Below are positions 1 through 9,455 of a DNA stretch of 36,865 bases, one piece after another. The notes under the pieces were generated by a model, which worked only from the letters and a program-made list of their open reading frames with translations, did not search any database and was not told where the DNA came from. How positions within the stretch are numbered: the first letter of the stretch is position 1; every line of letters begins with the position of its first letter. The position numbers and the translations under genes were made by a program. The stretch spans positions 1-36,865 of the forward strand of contig CANJPN010000002.1 of the NCBI GenBank assembly GCA_947475855.1, given 5' to 3'. Origin of the DNA: Bradyrhizobiaceae bacterium. GTDB lineage: Bacteria > Pseudomonadota > Alphaproteobacteria > Rhizobiales > Hyphomicrobiaceae.

Positions 1-188
1 ATCGAGGCATTCAGGCAACAATGCCGCCTGCCCCCGATCCGCCCCCTGCACGAATGCCGCCATCGAAGCCCCCGCCGATTCAGCAAGGGAATCATAGCAT
101 GGATGGGGTTTTCACACAGTCTGGGTCATCTGCTGAGATCACGCCCACCTCTGCTTGACACCAGAGAGCAGACCAAGCCGCTTCCCAA

Positions 189-725
189 TTGATCCGATCG
201 GCTCGGATCGGTCAAGAAGGCCCGCCCTCTTCAATGGCTTTGCAGGGAGCAGCAATTCGAGCCACAATCCTGCGGATGGTAAGGTCTCGCCGTTCGCCCA
301 ATCAGACACCTGATCTCTTTGAGGCCGCTCCATCGCGGGCGGAGCAGATGAAATCACGTTCTGTTTCGCCAGCGCCGACGCCCTATATCCTGCCGGCCGA
401 TCTAGGGTGGGCGCTCCGCCAGTTGACGGACGCGGATCTTAAACAGCTCGCGGCTTCCGTTACCGCCGAGTTGGAGAGACGGAACCCGCCGGTCGCAGCA
501 CCGGCTCCTCCAGCCATGCGCTACAGTGCGAGTTCTTCGTCGAAGTCCAAGTCGACGCCTGGCTCGCGGGCACCGGATCTTGGCCCGGCTCCCCTCACGA
601 CTGCCAAGCTTCACGCGATCCGCGCAGCACTTGGAGCTGGCATCAAGCCGACAGTCATTGCGCGCCAGTTCGGTGTAAGCCAAACCGCAATCCGGGACGC
701 GCTAGCCCAGATCAAGAGGAAGTAG
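189..725 (+). CDS. hypothetical protein with C-terminal HTH-like segment (true start may be further in)
   Basis: ORF 178 aa; C-terminus 'LHAIRAALGAGIKPTVIARQFGVSQTAIRDALAQIKRK' resembles a resolvase/Hin-type HTH. Confidence 0.55.
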   Translation: MIRSARIGQEGPPSSMALQGAAIRATILRMVRSRRSPNQTPDLFEAAPSRAEQMKSRSVSPAPTPYILPADLGWALRQLTDADLKQLAASVTAELERRNPPVAAPAPPAMRYSASSSSKSKSTPGSRAPDLGPAPLTTAKLHAIRAALGAGIKPTVIARQFGVSQTAIRDALAQIKRK

Positions 726-1060
726 GGCTCGCATCAGGTCAACGACTGATTGTCGCGCCGCAGCGGGCGGCGATCCGCCGTGGCGATCTGGATCGACCCG
801 CATTGTGCGAGGTCGTCGGATGCGAACGCCCCGCACAGCATGCCCACCACCCATCGTACCGCATTGGCGCCGAGTTGCAGGTGATCTTCGCGTGCGCGTT
901 GCATCACGAGGCGGTGCACCACCTCGGGCCACAACCGCTTCGTCGAGCACGTGGTCGGCCGCGTTGGGCACGGCCCCCGGCTACTACCCTGCACTGAGGT
1001 GATGCGTTGCAACGAATACCGTCGCCATTGGCGACGCTGATCTTTTCGCAGGAGAGACCA

Positions 1061-1486
1061 ATGGCTACCACGTTGAAATCGCTCGCGCGGGCATCCCCTG
1101 CCAAACCCTCGGCATCCCGTGCCAACGTCATGACAGTGCTACTGGAGTCCTCTCGGCGTGGCCGCCGGCAGGGCTACAACGTGCTCGACGCGGCGACCGG
1201 AGAGTTGCTGATCGTTGGATCGCGAGATCCCGAAAACGACGCGTGCCGCATCCTATTCAACCGCGGCCACGTCGGTGTCCTGGAAACTAGGTGGCGCGGA
1301 TCGGCGAGCCCAGCAATGCGTGTCGACATTGCGTCCGCAGCGCGGCGCAGCGTCCTCGAGACCCGAACGATCGGCCCGGTGGCCGTCACGTGGCGTCCCT
1401 TCAATCAGGAAGGTCGATTGCCGCCCAGCGGTCTCATCGCAGGCGGCGACTTCGACAGCGGACGTAGCGTGGGAGCGTTGCCGTGA
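1061..1486 (+). CDS. hypothetical protein
   Basis: ATG at 1061 preceded by 'ggagag' RBS-like sequence, in frame with ORF 1007..1486; 4-bp overlap (ATGA) region with the next gene. Confidence 0.5.
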   Translation: MATTLKSLARASPAKPSASRANVMTVLLESSRRGRRQGYNVLDAATGELLIVGSRDPENDACRILFNRGHVGVLETRWRGSASPAMRVDIASAARRSVLETRTIGPVAVTWRPFNQEGRLPPSGLIAGGDFDSGRSVGALP

Positions 1487-1761
1487 AACGCCAGCGTCGG
1501 CTCTACCAGCACGACATGCCCGATGGCACCATCATGGTGTCCCACGCCGAGGCGAGCCCGTGGCGCGGCGATCGCTTTCGTTGCGGCGCGCGGACGCGCG
1601 CTGGAGGTTCGTGTCGAGGCATCGCCATCGCTAGGAACGGTCGATGCAAGCTTCACGGCGGCCTGAGCACCGGCCCGAAGTCGCCGGAGTTCCGGGAACG
1701 GCTACGGCAACAGATGCTGGATCGTTGGGCAAAGAATCGGAGTTTTCCGCAGCCGGACTAA
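1483..1761 (+). CDS. small HGG-motif protein (C-x..GRCKLHGGLSTGPKSPE)
   Basis: 92 aa with 'CGARTRAGGSCRGIAIARNGRCKLHGGLSTGPKSPEFRERL', a motif common in small alphaproteobacterial/phage-island proteins. Confidence 0.7.
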   Translation: MKRQRRLYQHDMPDGTIMVSHAEASPWRGDRFRCGARTRAGGSCRGIAIARNGRCKLHGGLSTGPKSPEFRERLRQQMLDRWAKNRSFPQPD

Positions 1762-2044
1762 CACGCGCGGGCGGAATGGGCTTCCACGATCGATTACCAA
1801 GATCAATACCCAGTATCGTGCCGGATATCCGGGCCCCTAGTCGCCTTGGTCGCGCAGACTGTCCCCGCGCGCGTCACGGGCTTCCAGCAGTGCGTAGGTA
1901 GATCGTAGGGAGGTCTCCGGGTGGGGTCACGACCACCGATTTCCCCCACAAAGTGTCGCGGTCGCGCTTGCGGCCTCGGGCAAATCGCTGCACCGGGAAA
2001 AAGGAAACGCGCCAGCCCGGCAAGGCGGCGCGTCGTGTTTAGCA

Positions 2045-3583
2045 GTGTGTGATCCGCCCTCGGTAGGGGCACATCAAATCAAATCGACAAGGGGTCGCTT
2101 AGCTGATTCGGCGGCGGCACGCAAGATGATCCACCAGCAAGCAGAGCCAGCTTTCAAAAGCGATCCCGCTCATCCACGCAGTACTACCGAGGCATCCCAA
2201 AAGCCTAAGATTGAGCCGGTGGTCAGGATCGCGAACAATTGGCTTGGCGTGCTCCTTGACCGGGGTAAGCCGAGCGCAGCCGCAATCCGGCTCCTCGCCG
2301 CCAAGCTCGATCTGGGTAACACGCTGAACGAAATCGCGATGCGCAAACACTATGGCATCAGCCGGCGTCAGTTCCAGACAGCGCTGCGCCTTGTGGTCTC
2401 CGCTGAGGTGCTGCACCGACAGCAGCACGGGCAAGGTTTTGCCGTCGAAACGCTGAACAAGAAGTCGGATGGTTACGTCGTCGTGCCGGTGAGCCTGCTG
2501 AAAGGCAAGAGCCCTTATCCGGCCGCTTTGGTTGCGGTGGTTCGACTCTCGCCGCGGCCGATGACTCTCGCCGCGGCCTGCGCACGGATCGGCATAACCG
2601 CATCTGGTACGAGGCGAAGCCTGATCGAGGCCGTCCGGCCACATATCGAAAGTGCGGTTGGACCGAACGGGAAAATGTGGGTCGCGCGGCCAGGGGTTAC
2701 CTTCGAAGACCTGTCTCAGAATGCCAAAAATGTGCCCGCCAAAAATGTGCCCGCCAAATTTGATCCCACACATATAGAACTGAAAGAAGTACAATCTACT
2801 GAGAGAAGGCCAGCATTACTGAAAGCTACACCACCACAGACTGCCTGCGGCGCTTCCGGCACCACCGGCTTCGCCGCCGATGCCGGTGGCGGTCGATTGA
2901 CAGATTGGAAGCTAGGGACGTCGTTCGATGTCAATCTGCCTTCAACGAAGTCTTTCGAGAACCGCATAACACACGACACCTGGGCCGACGCAATCGCCTA
3001 TGTTGGCCGACCAGTTCCGGAGCATCTGACCCGCCCAGAAGTTCTGCGCCAAGTGAGGGAGATCGTCGCCTGGCTCGACAGCCGACATGCCGGCCTACCC
3101 AGCGACGGTCTTCTCCGATCGATCGTTTGCGTCATAGCAGAAGCAACCGCCGATGGAGACACGATCCGGTCGTTAGCGTACTTGGCACAGCGCATGGACG
3201 AGCGCCTTGGTTGTGGTTCCGATGATTACGTCTTCGCCGCGCCGCTCAAACTCCCGCGGCTGTTCCGCGAAGCCTCGACTTGGTCCCCGTGGCTGCTGAA
3301 CGAAGCAAACAAGCGCGGCGTGCCTACCCGCAATAGGTGGCTCAACTCCCCAGCCGGCGTATCCGATCTTGCCGTTCTGGCCGATGAGGTTGGCTGGCCC
3401 GCAATCAAGCACGTCGTCGAGAGGAAGCAGGTTCAGCAACCGGATGAGAAAGTCCTTCGCTGGGCATGGTGGCGTAACGATGCAAAGGCTGCAAAGGAAC
3501 GCATGGATCGGGATGCGCAGACGAAGCGCCTCAATCGCGAGTCGGCAGAGCGCCGTAAGCGCCTCAAAAGCATCCCGTACTGA
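2045..3583 (+). CDS. Rep/HTH-like protein of the left element (start may be 2126)
   Basis: 512 aa; N-terminal HTH-like part ('RKHYGISRRQFQTALRLVVSAEVL'), low-complexity linker, C-terminal helical domain. Confidence 0.5.
   Translation: MCDPPSVGAHQIKSTRGRLADSAAARKMIHQQAEPAFKSDPAHPRSTTEASQKPKIEPVVRIANNWLGVLLDRGKPSAAAIRLLAAKLDLGNTLNEIAMRKHYGISRRQFQTALRLVVSAEVLHRQQHGQGFAVETLNKKSDGYVVVPVSLLKGKSPYPAALVAVVRLSPRPMTLAAACARIGITASGTRRSLIEAVRPHIESAVGPNGKMWVARPGVTFEDLSQNAKNVPAKNVPAKFDPTHIELKEVQSTERRPALLKATPPQTACGASGTTGFAADAGGGRLTDWKLGTSFDVNLPSTKSFENRITHDTWADAIAYVGRPVPEHLTRPEVLRQVREIVAWLDSRHAGLPSDGLLRSIVCVIAEATADGDTIRSLAYLAQRMDERLGCGSDDYVFAAPLKLPRLFREASTWSPWLLNEANKRGVPTRNRWLNSPAGVSDLAVLADEVGWPAIKHVVERKQVQQPDEKVLRWAWWRNDAKAAKERMDRDAQTKRLNRESAERRKRLKSIPY
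2723..2752 (+). repeat. two perfect tandem copies of a 15-bp unit (gccaaaaatgtgccc) plus a partial third, inside the Rep-like CDS
   Basis: Direct reading: gccaaaaatgtgccc-gccaaaaatgtgccc-gccaaattt, followed by an AT-richer stretch. Confidence 0.85.
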
Positions 3584-3599
3584 ACTAGGGACGTCGAAC

Positions 3600-3854
3600 A
3601 TGAAAATCACCGCGAACACAGCACGGGCAACATCGGCGACGGGATCGTACAAGGCCGACGAGGCCGCGCTATTTTTCAAAATCGATCGGCTCGCCAGAGG
3701 CACGGCCATGCTGGCTAAGACCGTTTCCGACATTGAGAGTGCGGCACTGGCAGGGCGCGACCGAGAGGTTGATCGTCTGGTGTCGCTGGCCAACATGATG
3801 CTGGAATATCTGACTGACACGCTTGTGTCAGCGGCGCCGTATCAGCCGAATTGA
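3600..3854 (+). CDS. small hypothetical protein
   Basis: 84 aa 'MKITANTARATSATGSYKADEAALFFKIDRLARG...' in frame within ORF 3369..3854, immediately after the 512-aa gene. Confidence 0.5.
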   Translation: MKITANTARATSATGSYKADEAALFFKIDRLARGTAMLAKTVSDIESAALAGRDREVDRLVSLANMMLEYLTDTLVSAAPYQPN

Positions 3855-3997
3855 GTTGCATGGCACAACGCAGCGGAGCCACGTAGAGTGCCCGCTGACG
3901 GGCAAATGGTGTTTCCGGATGGTGCGTAGCCCCCGAACTACAAACTGCCGTCCAGGTGCAATACGCTGGGCGGGAAGACCAATCTGGAGGTTCGACG

Positions 3998-4372
3998 ATG
4001 CGCGCCACCATCTTGACCCTTGCTCTCGTCACCACTGTGAACTCATCAGCGGGAGCAGCATGTCTCGACGACGTCCGAACCTTATACACGCAGATGAAGG
4101 GCTTCCGCAGTTCGGAAAGCTTCAACTTCTACGGCTTCGGTCAAGGCGGCCCGCACCGGACCTGGTTCGACCGTCTCAACCAAGTCTACGCAACGGAATG
4201 TCGGCGCGAAGTTTTCGAACGATGCAAAGGCCTTGACCTCTACTCGCTGCACATGATCGCAATGTATGGTCGGCGCGACACTCGCCGCGACCCGAACATC
4301 GAGCAGAGCAACCGAGACGACGAAGAGAACCTTATTGCCTGCTTGGCGCGGCACAACAAAAGCGGTCGATAG
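3998..4372 (+). CDS. hypothetical secreted protein
   Basis: ATG 3998 with upstream 'ggagg'; signal peptide-like N-terminus MRATILTLALVTTVNSSAGAA. Confidence 0.55.
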   Translation: MRATILTLALVTTVNSSAGAACLDDVRTLYTQMKGFRSSESFNFYGFGQGGPHRTWFDRLNQVYATECRREVFERCKGLDLYSLHMIAMYGRRDTRRDPNIEQSNRDDEENLIACLARHNKSGR

Positions 4373-4398
4373 TGCAACTCACCAAATCGAAGACCGGC

Positions 4399-4863
4399 TT
4401 AGCGCTTGCGCACTTGCTGTTCCGCGCTTCGCTGGTCAGCCTTTTCGTTCTCTTGTGATGCGGCGGATGACGCCGGCGCATCAGCGCGTTGGAACTGGAT
4501 CGCCAATCCGAGCGCGGCGGCGAGTGGGATGATCCAAGCCCGACCCAAACAGCCTTGCTTCACAGGAGTACATTCCCGTGTGCATCCCGCGTGAGGGGCG
4601 GCCCCGCATTTTTTGACGAGATCTTTCCAGGCTACGCAATCACCACCATGGCGGTAGCCAGGGCCGCCTTTGCATCCGCACCCGCTACAAGCCACCGAGC
4701 ACTGCCCTTTGCCCTTCACCTCGGCGGCAATCTTTGAAACGAGCGGCTCAGGCACGATCGGACATAGCGCCTCTCGATCCTGTAGCAGCACAGCATCCTG
4801 TGCTCCGGCTGCGGTGCAACATATGCCGACAATGAACAGCATCACGAACAACAAACGCATCAC
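4399..4863 (-). CDS. Cys-rich secreted hypothetical protein
   Basis: 154 aa, signal peptide 'MMRLLFVMLFIVGICCTAAGAQ' and many Cys residues. Confidence 0.5.
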   Translation of the reverse strand: MMRLLFVMLFIVGICCTAAGAQDAVLLQDREALCPIVPEPLVSKIAAEVKGKGQCSVACSGCGCKGGPGYRHGGDCVAWKDLVKKCGAAPHAGCTRECTPVKQGCLGRAWIIPLAAALGLAIQFQRADAPASSAASQENEKADQRSAEQQVRKR

Positions 4864-5049
4864 CTAACCTCCGGTGATCGGGAAAGATATCCACAGCGTG
4901 CACGGTTGAATACCACAAAATGTGTTATAAGTGATGCACTTACGCCACATTTGGTGCCGTGTCGTTCAAATTTCGGCGGTTGATGTTGGACCTGCGAGGC
5001 AAATCGGCGAGGCAATGGGAGTGCATCCTGTGCATCCAGAGGCCTGACA

Positions 5050-5349
5050 ATGCCACAAGCAGTTGGTTCGGCAGTGCCGACAACACTCGACATCATCGGG
5101 CTCCGACCCGCGACACTCACCGCTGGTCAGACTGCAGCCTATTTTGGACTGAGCACCCGCACCTTTCGAAAGGAGGTCGCGGCTGGCAACCTGCCACAAC
5201 CGATACGGCTACGATCAAGGTGCTACCGATGGTCGATCTCTGCGCTGGACTCGTGGATCGCAGGTAATGCCGATCAAGCCGGCACCGCTATAGTAGGGGA
5301 TCCGATCATCGAGGCCATCCGCGATGCCAAGGCAAAACGCACTGCCTAA
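5050..5349 (+). CDS. AlpA/excisionase-like DNA-binding protein
   Basis: 'LTAGQTAAYFGLSTRTFRKEVAAGNLPQPIRLRSRCYRWSISALDSWI' matches the MerR/AlpA-type HTH pattern; directly upstream of an integrase. Confidence 0.7.
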   Translation: MPQAVGSAVPTTLDIIGLRPATLTAGQTAAYFGLSTRTFRKEVAAGNLPQPIRLRSRCYRWSISALDSWIAGNADQAGTAIVGDPIIEAIRDAKAKRTA

Positions 5350-6346
5350 GTATGTCCAGAAGGTCCGCAAAAAAGAGCGGACCTACCTGTACTTCAGGTT
5401 CGGCGACGGCACGCGAGCACCGCTGCCGACGGACGCATCCTGCCCCGATTTCCACCGCCGGTATGCAGAGCTGCTTGCCCAGCGCCAATCGGGTCGAGCC
5501 GAGCCCAGTGAAGGAACCGTAGGAGCCCTCATCAAGGCTTACTTGTTGACACCGCAGTACCGGAAATTGGCCAAACAAACCCAGTGGCATCACCGTCGGC
5601 TACTCGACGAACTCGCTCCGATCCGGCCCTTTCCAGTTGCCGAGATCCGCCGGCGGCACATCCGCGAGTTGCGCGATACTCTCAGCAATCGACCTCGAAC
5701 GGCAGACATTTTCCTCCAAGTCGCGCGGCGCCTGTTCGCCCTCGCCGTTTCCGACGAAGCGATCGATATCAATCCGGCTGTCGGTATCGAGAGCCTTGGC
5801 GGTGGCGGCCACTACCGCGCCTGGACCGAGCCGGAGGCCGAGATATTTGAAGCTGCCTGCAGAGAAGGCCGCGTTCCCACTTGGGCACTGACAGCGTACC
5901 TTCTGGGCCGCTACACCTCTCAGCGCCGCGGCGACATTCTCCGATTGAACTGGGCTGCATACGACGGCCGCACTATCCGGCTTCGTCAAAGCAAGACCGG
6001 AACCCCGCTCGTAATCCCGGCGCACGAGCGCCTCAAGGCGCATTTGGATGGTTTGCCCCGAACCGGCCTCTTGATCTGCCTGTCGCCAACCGGAAAGGCC
6101 TGGGACCCTCGGAATTTCACCCGCGAGCTACGCGAGGCCCTCGATAAGCTGGGCATGCGCGGCGTGTCATTTCACGGTCTCAGGCACATGGCGGCCAGCG
6201 CGCTGGCTGATGCAGGAGCCTCGGAGCGACAAATCATGTCCGTGACCGGACATTCATCCCCCGACAGCGTGTCAAGATACGTGCGCGCGGCCAGCCAAGA
6301 ACGAATGGCTGCAATCGCGATCGGGAAGCTGCCGAAGAGTAAGTGA
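5324..6346 (+). CDS. tyrosine recombinase/integrase (left element)
   Basis: 340 aa; catalytic-domain pattern 'LLGRYTSQRRGDILRLNW...', 'FHGLRHMAASALADAGASERQIMSVTGHSSPDSVSRYVRAA'. Confidence 0.88.
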   Translation: MPRQNALPKYVQKVRKKERTYLYFRFGDGTRAPLPTDASCPDFHRRYAELLAQRQSGRAEPSEGTVGALIKAYLLTPQYRKLAKQTQWHHRRLLDELAPIRPFPVAEIRRRHIRELRDTLSNRPRTADIFLQVARRLFALAVSDEAIDINPAVGIESLGGGGHYRAWTEPEAEIFEAACREGRVPTWALTAYLLGRYTSQRRGDILRLNWAAYDGRTIRLRQSKTGTPLVIPAHERLKAHLDGLPRTGLLICLSPTGKAWDPRNFTRELREALDKLGMRGVSFHGLRHMAASALADAGASERQIMSVTGHSSPDSVSRYVRAASQERMAAIAIGKLPKSK

Positions 6347-6431
6347 ACGAGAACAGAACGAGACATTGGCAACTCGCCAAAACGTTCTCGCAACCACCCT
6401 GGCCCACACACCAGCTAAGTATTTGAAAAGT

Positions 6432-6478
6432 TTGGTCGGAGCGGGGAGATTCGAACTCCCGACCCCTTGCTCCCGAAG
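6432..6478 (-). repeat. attachment-site core: 47-bp duplicate of the tRNA-Pro 3' part
   Basis: ttggtcggagcggggagattcgaactcccgaccccttgctcccgaag identical to 36718-36764. Confidence 0.93.
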
Positions 6479-6485
6479 ATAGTCG

Positions 6486-7766
6486 TCATGCCGGTTTTCC
6501 TCGACGTTTCATGGCGATAACGGACGCTGGTGGCCCTTCGTTCACGTCATTTGCCTGGGGTTTCTGGGGCGTATCTGGGGCGCGTACCGGCTTCGTACCG
6601 GTCACGGTATGCCGATTGCGGCCACGTGCAGAGTTCGCGACCTCGGACTGGAAGTCGGGGTGGTGGTGGCCGTAGACGCGGAGCAGCGTTTCCACGCTCA
6701 TGCCGAGGAACCCCGCGGCCTGATAGATGTCTGCGCCCGCCTGCATCAGCCACGTCGCCGCCGTGTGACGCACAATGTGAGGCGTGGCGTCGGGCACCCC
6801 TGCGGCCTTTGCGATCGTGTGCCACGAGCGCCGCAGCTTCTGCACTCGGTCTCCGTAGTAGTGGACCACGTTGAGCACAGGTGTCTTGAGCCGTGCGGCC
6901 AGCTCGAGGTCGGCCTGCCGCCAACGCCGCAAATGGACAAGCAAACGATCCGGAAGCCTCACCGGCGGTTGTCGCTTGCGCGACCTGCGCTGATCAGAAC
7001 CGCGACGGTGGAGAACCCCAGCATCGAGGTCGATCCAGCCGCTGTCGGTGCTGGGCAGCCACTTCAGACCAAGGATCGCACCCGGGCGGGTACCGGTATA
7101 GATCCCGATCAGCACGAGGCGCGGGATGTGGCCGCAAAGTCGGGTTCGACGCCCAAACTTGATCATCTGCGCGGCTTGCGATCGGGTCAGCCAGTCGTCC
7201 TTCGGGTCTGCTGGCTCGGGCAGCGTCACCGCGGGCACTGCCGGCAAGGGCCCATGCTCACGGTGCCAGTGATTGATGGCTGCACGTAGTGTACTCAACT
7301 CATGACGAGCTGTTGCCTCGCTGACCCGCCTAGGTTTCGGGATGGACCCGTCCTGCCGCGGTTTCTTCGTAATCAAGACGAATTGCTCCGTGCGCCAGGA
7401 GACGTAGTCCCGGCAGCTCTTGCCTCTGACATCAGCGAGCGTCTTGCCGCTCCACCATTCCAAGATCGGCTTGGCTGTGTGCGCTATGAACCCAGGTTCC
7501 GCCGTGTGGGGCGCGTGCTCCCCGACGTAAGCCGCAATGACGTCGTCGATCAGGATGTCGACGAGCCCGGCGTCTGACTTGCCGTAAGCCGGCGCATACT
7601 TTGCAGCGATGTAGGCCGCGAGGGCTTGCTCAGCTTCCTGATAGCGCTCAGGGCCGCATCCCGTGCTGATCTCACGCGATCCGTCTCGGATGTAGTAGAT
7701 CGCGGCATCGCGATCATGCCGCGCGGGTCGGAGGTAGAGGCGGGGACCTTTGCGGGGGCGGGACAA
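6486..7766 (-). CDS. tyrosine recombinase/integrase of the tRNA-Pro island
   Basis: 426 aa; 'IGIYTGTRPGAILGLKW', 'TPHIVRHTAATWLMQAGADIYQAAGFLGMSVETLLRVYGHHHPDF'; stop codon lies 8 bp from the att core. Confidence 0.9.
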   Translation of the reverse strand: MSRPRKGPRLYLRPARHDRDAAIYYIRDGSREISTGCGPERYQEAEQALAAYIAAKYAPAYGKSDAGLVDILIDDVIAAYVGEHAPHTAEPGFIAHTAKPILEWWSGKTLADVRGKSCRDYVSWRTEQFVLITKKPRQDGSIPKPRRVSEATARHELSTLRAAINHWHREHGPLPAVPAVTLPEPADPKDDWLTRSQAAQMIKFGRRTRLCGHIPRLVLIGIYTGTRPGAILGLKWLPSTDSGWIDLDAGVLHRRGSDQRRSRKRQPPVRLPDRLLVHLRRWRQADLELAARLKTPVLNVVHYYGDRVQKLRRSWHTIAKAAGVPDATPHIVRHTAATWLMQAGADIYQAAGFLGMSVETLLRVYGHHHPDFQSEVANSARGRNRHTVTGTKPVRAPDTPQKPQANDVNEGPPASVIAMKRRGKPA

Positions 7767-7963
7767 TTGGTGGCCTCAATCCATTGAATCAGCGCAGAGC
7801 GCCAAGTGACATTAAGACCTTTGAGCTTGCCTGCTTGCAGCTTGCCGTCATCCTTGGCGCCCTTCAACGTTCGCGGTGTAATTCCACAGCCGGGCGCAAG
7901 CTCCCGCTCGCACAATGCGGCTGCCTCCTTAAACGTCAGACGGGGCTCGAACGTGGACGTCAT
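7550..7963 (-). CDS. small HTH/excisionase-like protein overlapping the integrase start
   Basis: 'LTFKEAAALCERELAPGCGITPRTLKGAKDDGKLQAGKLKGLNVTWRSALIQWIEA'; upstream of integrase on the same strand. Confidence 0.5.
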   Translation of the reverse strand: MTSTFEPRLTFKEAAALCERELAPGCGITPRTLKGAKDDGKLQAGKLKGLNVTWRSALIQWIEATNCPAPAKVPASTSDPRGMIAMPRSTTSETDRVRSARDAALSAIRKLSKPSRPTSLQSMRRLTASQTPGSSTS

Positions 7964-8185
7964 ATCAGCGTGCCAGTGAACGTTGCAGACCTCTTTGGTG
8001 ACGGGAGGAAGTAGCTGGCATACGCGGCCACGTCAAATCTTGGACGGGGTCGGCTGTGCAAAAACTTTATACTTGTCAACACATTAGCACGTTTAACACA
8101 TGACACACTGTGATCACAACGAACCCGAACACTGACAGCCACAAACCGCGAAGCAGAGCTAACGTGGCGCCCCTGAACTGCTCAG

Positions 8186-8617
8186 TCACTTTCGCAAGTT
8201 AGACGGCAACTTCGGATGCCGGCAGCCGCAACCGAGATGTTCGTATCCTAACTCGGGCACCTCGACACCGAGTTGCTCCTGCAGCCAACTTGAGACCAGG
8301 GCCCGGTGACACCACGCTAGGTCCGGCGGCGGGGGCTCCCAACACAGCAGGACTGCCGTACGCCCCCCAGCCATCGCCGAGAGGTCATCGAGCACCCTCC
8401 GCGGGTTCAAACAGCCGAGCACTTCCGCTTCGTACCGGGCCGTCCATGCCTCATCCGGCATTCGATCCCGGTACCAGTGGCCCGGTATCAGAGCCGGATA
8501 CCGGCGATACCCTGCTCGGCCTCGCGGACTTGAACGGCTGATCCCGATCAGGACGTAACGGTTCGGATCGATCGTGCTGCGCCAGCTCCCAGTCAACAGG
8601 CGATGGTCTAAGGTCAT
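8186..8617 (-). CDS. DUF488-like protein
   Basis: 143 aa with 'AVLLCWEPPPPDLAWCHRALVSSWLQEQLGVEVPELG', typical DUF488 C-terminal pattern. Confidence 0.6.
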   Translation of the reverse strand: MTLDHRLLTGSWRSTIDPNRYVLIGISRSSPRGRAGYRRYPALIPGHWYRDRMPDEAWTARYEAEVLGCLNPRRVLDDLSAMAGGRTAVLLCWEPPPPDLAWCHRALVSSWLQEQLGVEVPELGYEHLGCGCRHPKLPSNLRK

Positions 8618-9455
8618 GTCTCACTCGCTTGATGGGGCGATGCATGAACTTAGCGTGAAACCCGGCATCTTGACAGAAAATTACGCCACACCAACGAGTT
8701 ACGAACCTATCGACTCTTGGCTGAGGCTTCTAGTGGTGAACGCGGGAATCTCGCGTCCGCGCGCGCGTCCGAGTCGAAGGACGCCAGTATCGACGGCACG
8801 GCAGGTTGCGGTGAATGTGGGAATCTACGAGAGCGCGGACCTCGCCCTCCGTCGGCCGAGTTCCTTCTAAAAGCCTTAAGGCGGCGCGACGCACGCGTTC
8901 CTTCAGCCGCGTCCGCGCCGGTCGAGCGAACGGGCGACCTCCATCACTGTTTCCAACGTCGCGTCATCGAGCCGTTCCACCAACGCCGAAGCCGCCATCG
9001 GCTGAATTGATCGCGGAAACGCCGCAGGTTGCAACCTCGCCCATCACCGTGCCGGTGATGCCGCAACAGAAGCACCACAGCAAAAGCAGAAAGTCGAGGA
9101 ACACAGTACGAACGGGCACCGCTCGGTTGCCTTGACGACGACGCCGGGCAACGTCAGGAATGGAGCCAGATACCTACCGTGATCTCGGACGTCGCCGCAC
9201 CCACCGTAAGGGGCCACTTTCGTCCGTCGCCCGATCGGCGCCGTTGAGCGTTCGGTTCGTCCGGTTCTTAGGAGGTCAGCGGACAGTATCGGCCAGTCGC
9301 TGGAGGTTGGGCCGAACGTCGATTGCAAGGTGGCTATCGAGCAACACCCGGTGTCCGCCATACCCGGCCGCCACCGTTGCAATGCCCATCCCGATGACAT
9401 CCACCCCTAGGCACGGTAGCCTCGGATTATTGGCCCGTCGGGGGGAGCAATTGCA

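Noticed and set aside
803-997. Short HNH-like ORF 'CEVVGCERPAQHAHHPSYRIG...CALHHEAVHH'
   Set aside because: Suggestive Cys/His spacing, but short, non-ATG start and overlapping ORFs; not enough support
6609-7289. 226-aa plus-strand ORF over the integrase
   Set aside because: Antisense to a clear tyrosine recombinase
8074-8101. Promoter with TTGACA and direct aacacat repeats (8078-8084, 8095-8101) upstream of the HTH/integrase genes
   Set aside because: TTGACA present on the minus strand but no convincing -10 at proper spacing; possible operator but not strong enough to call
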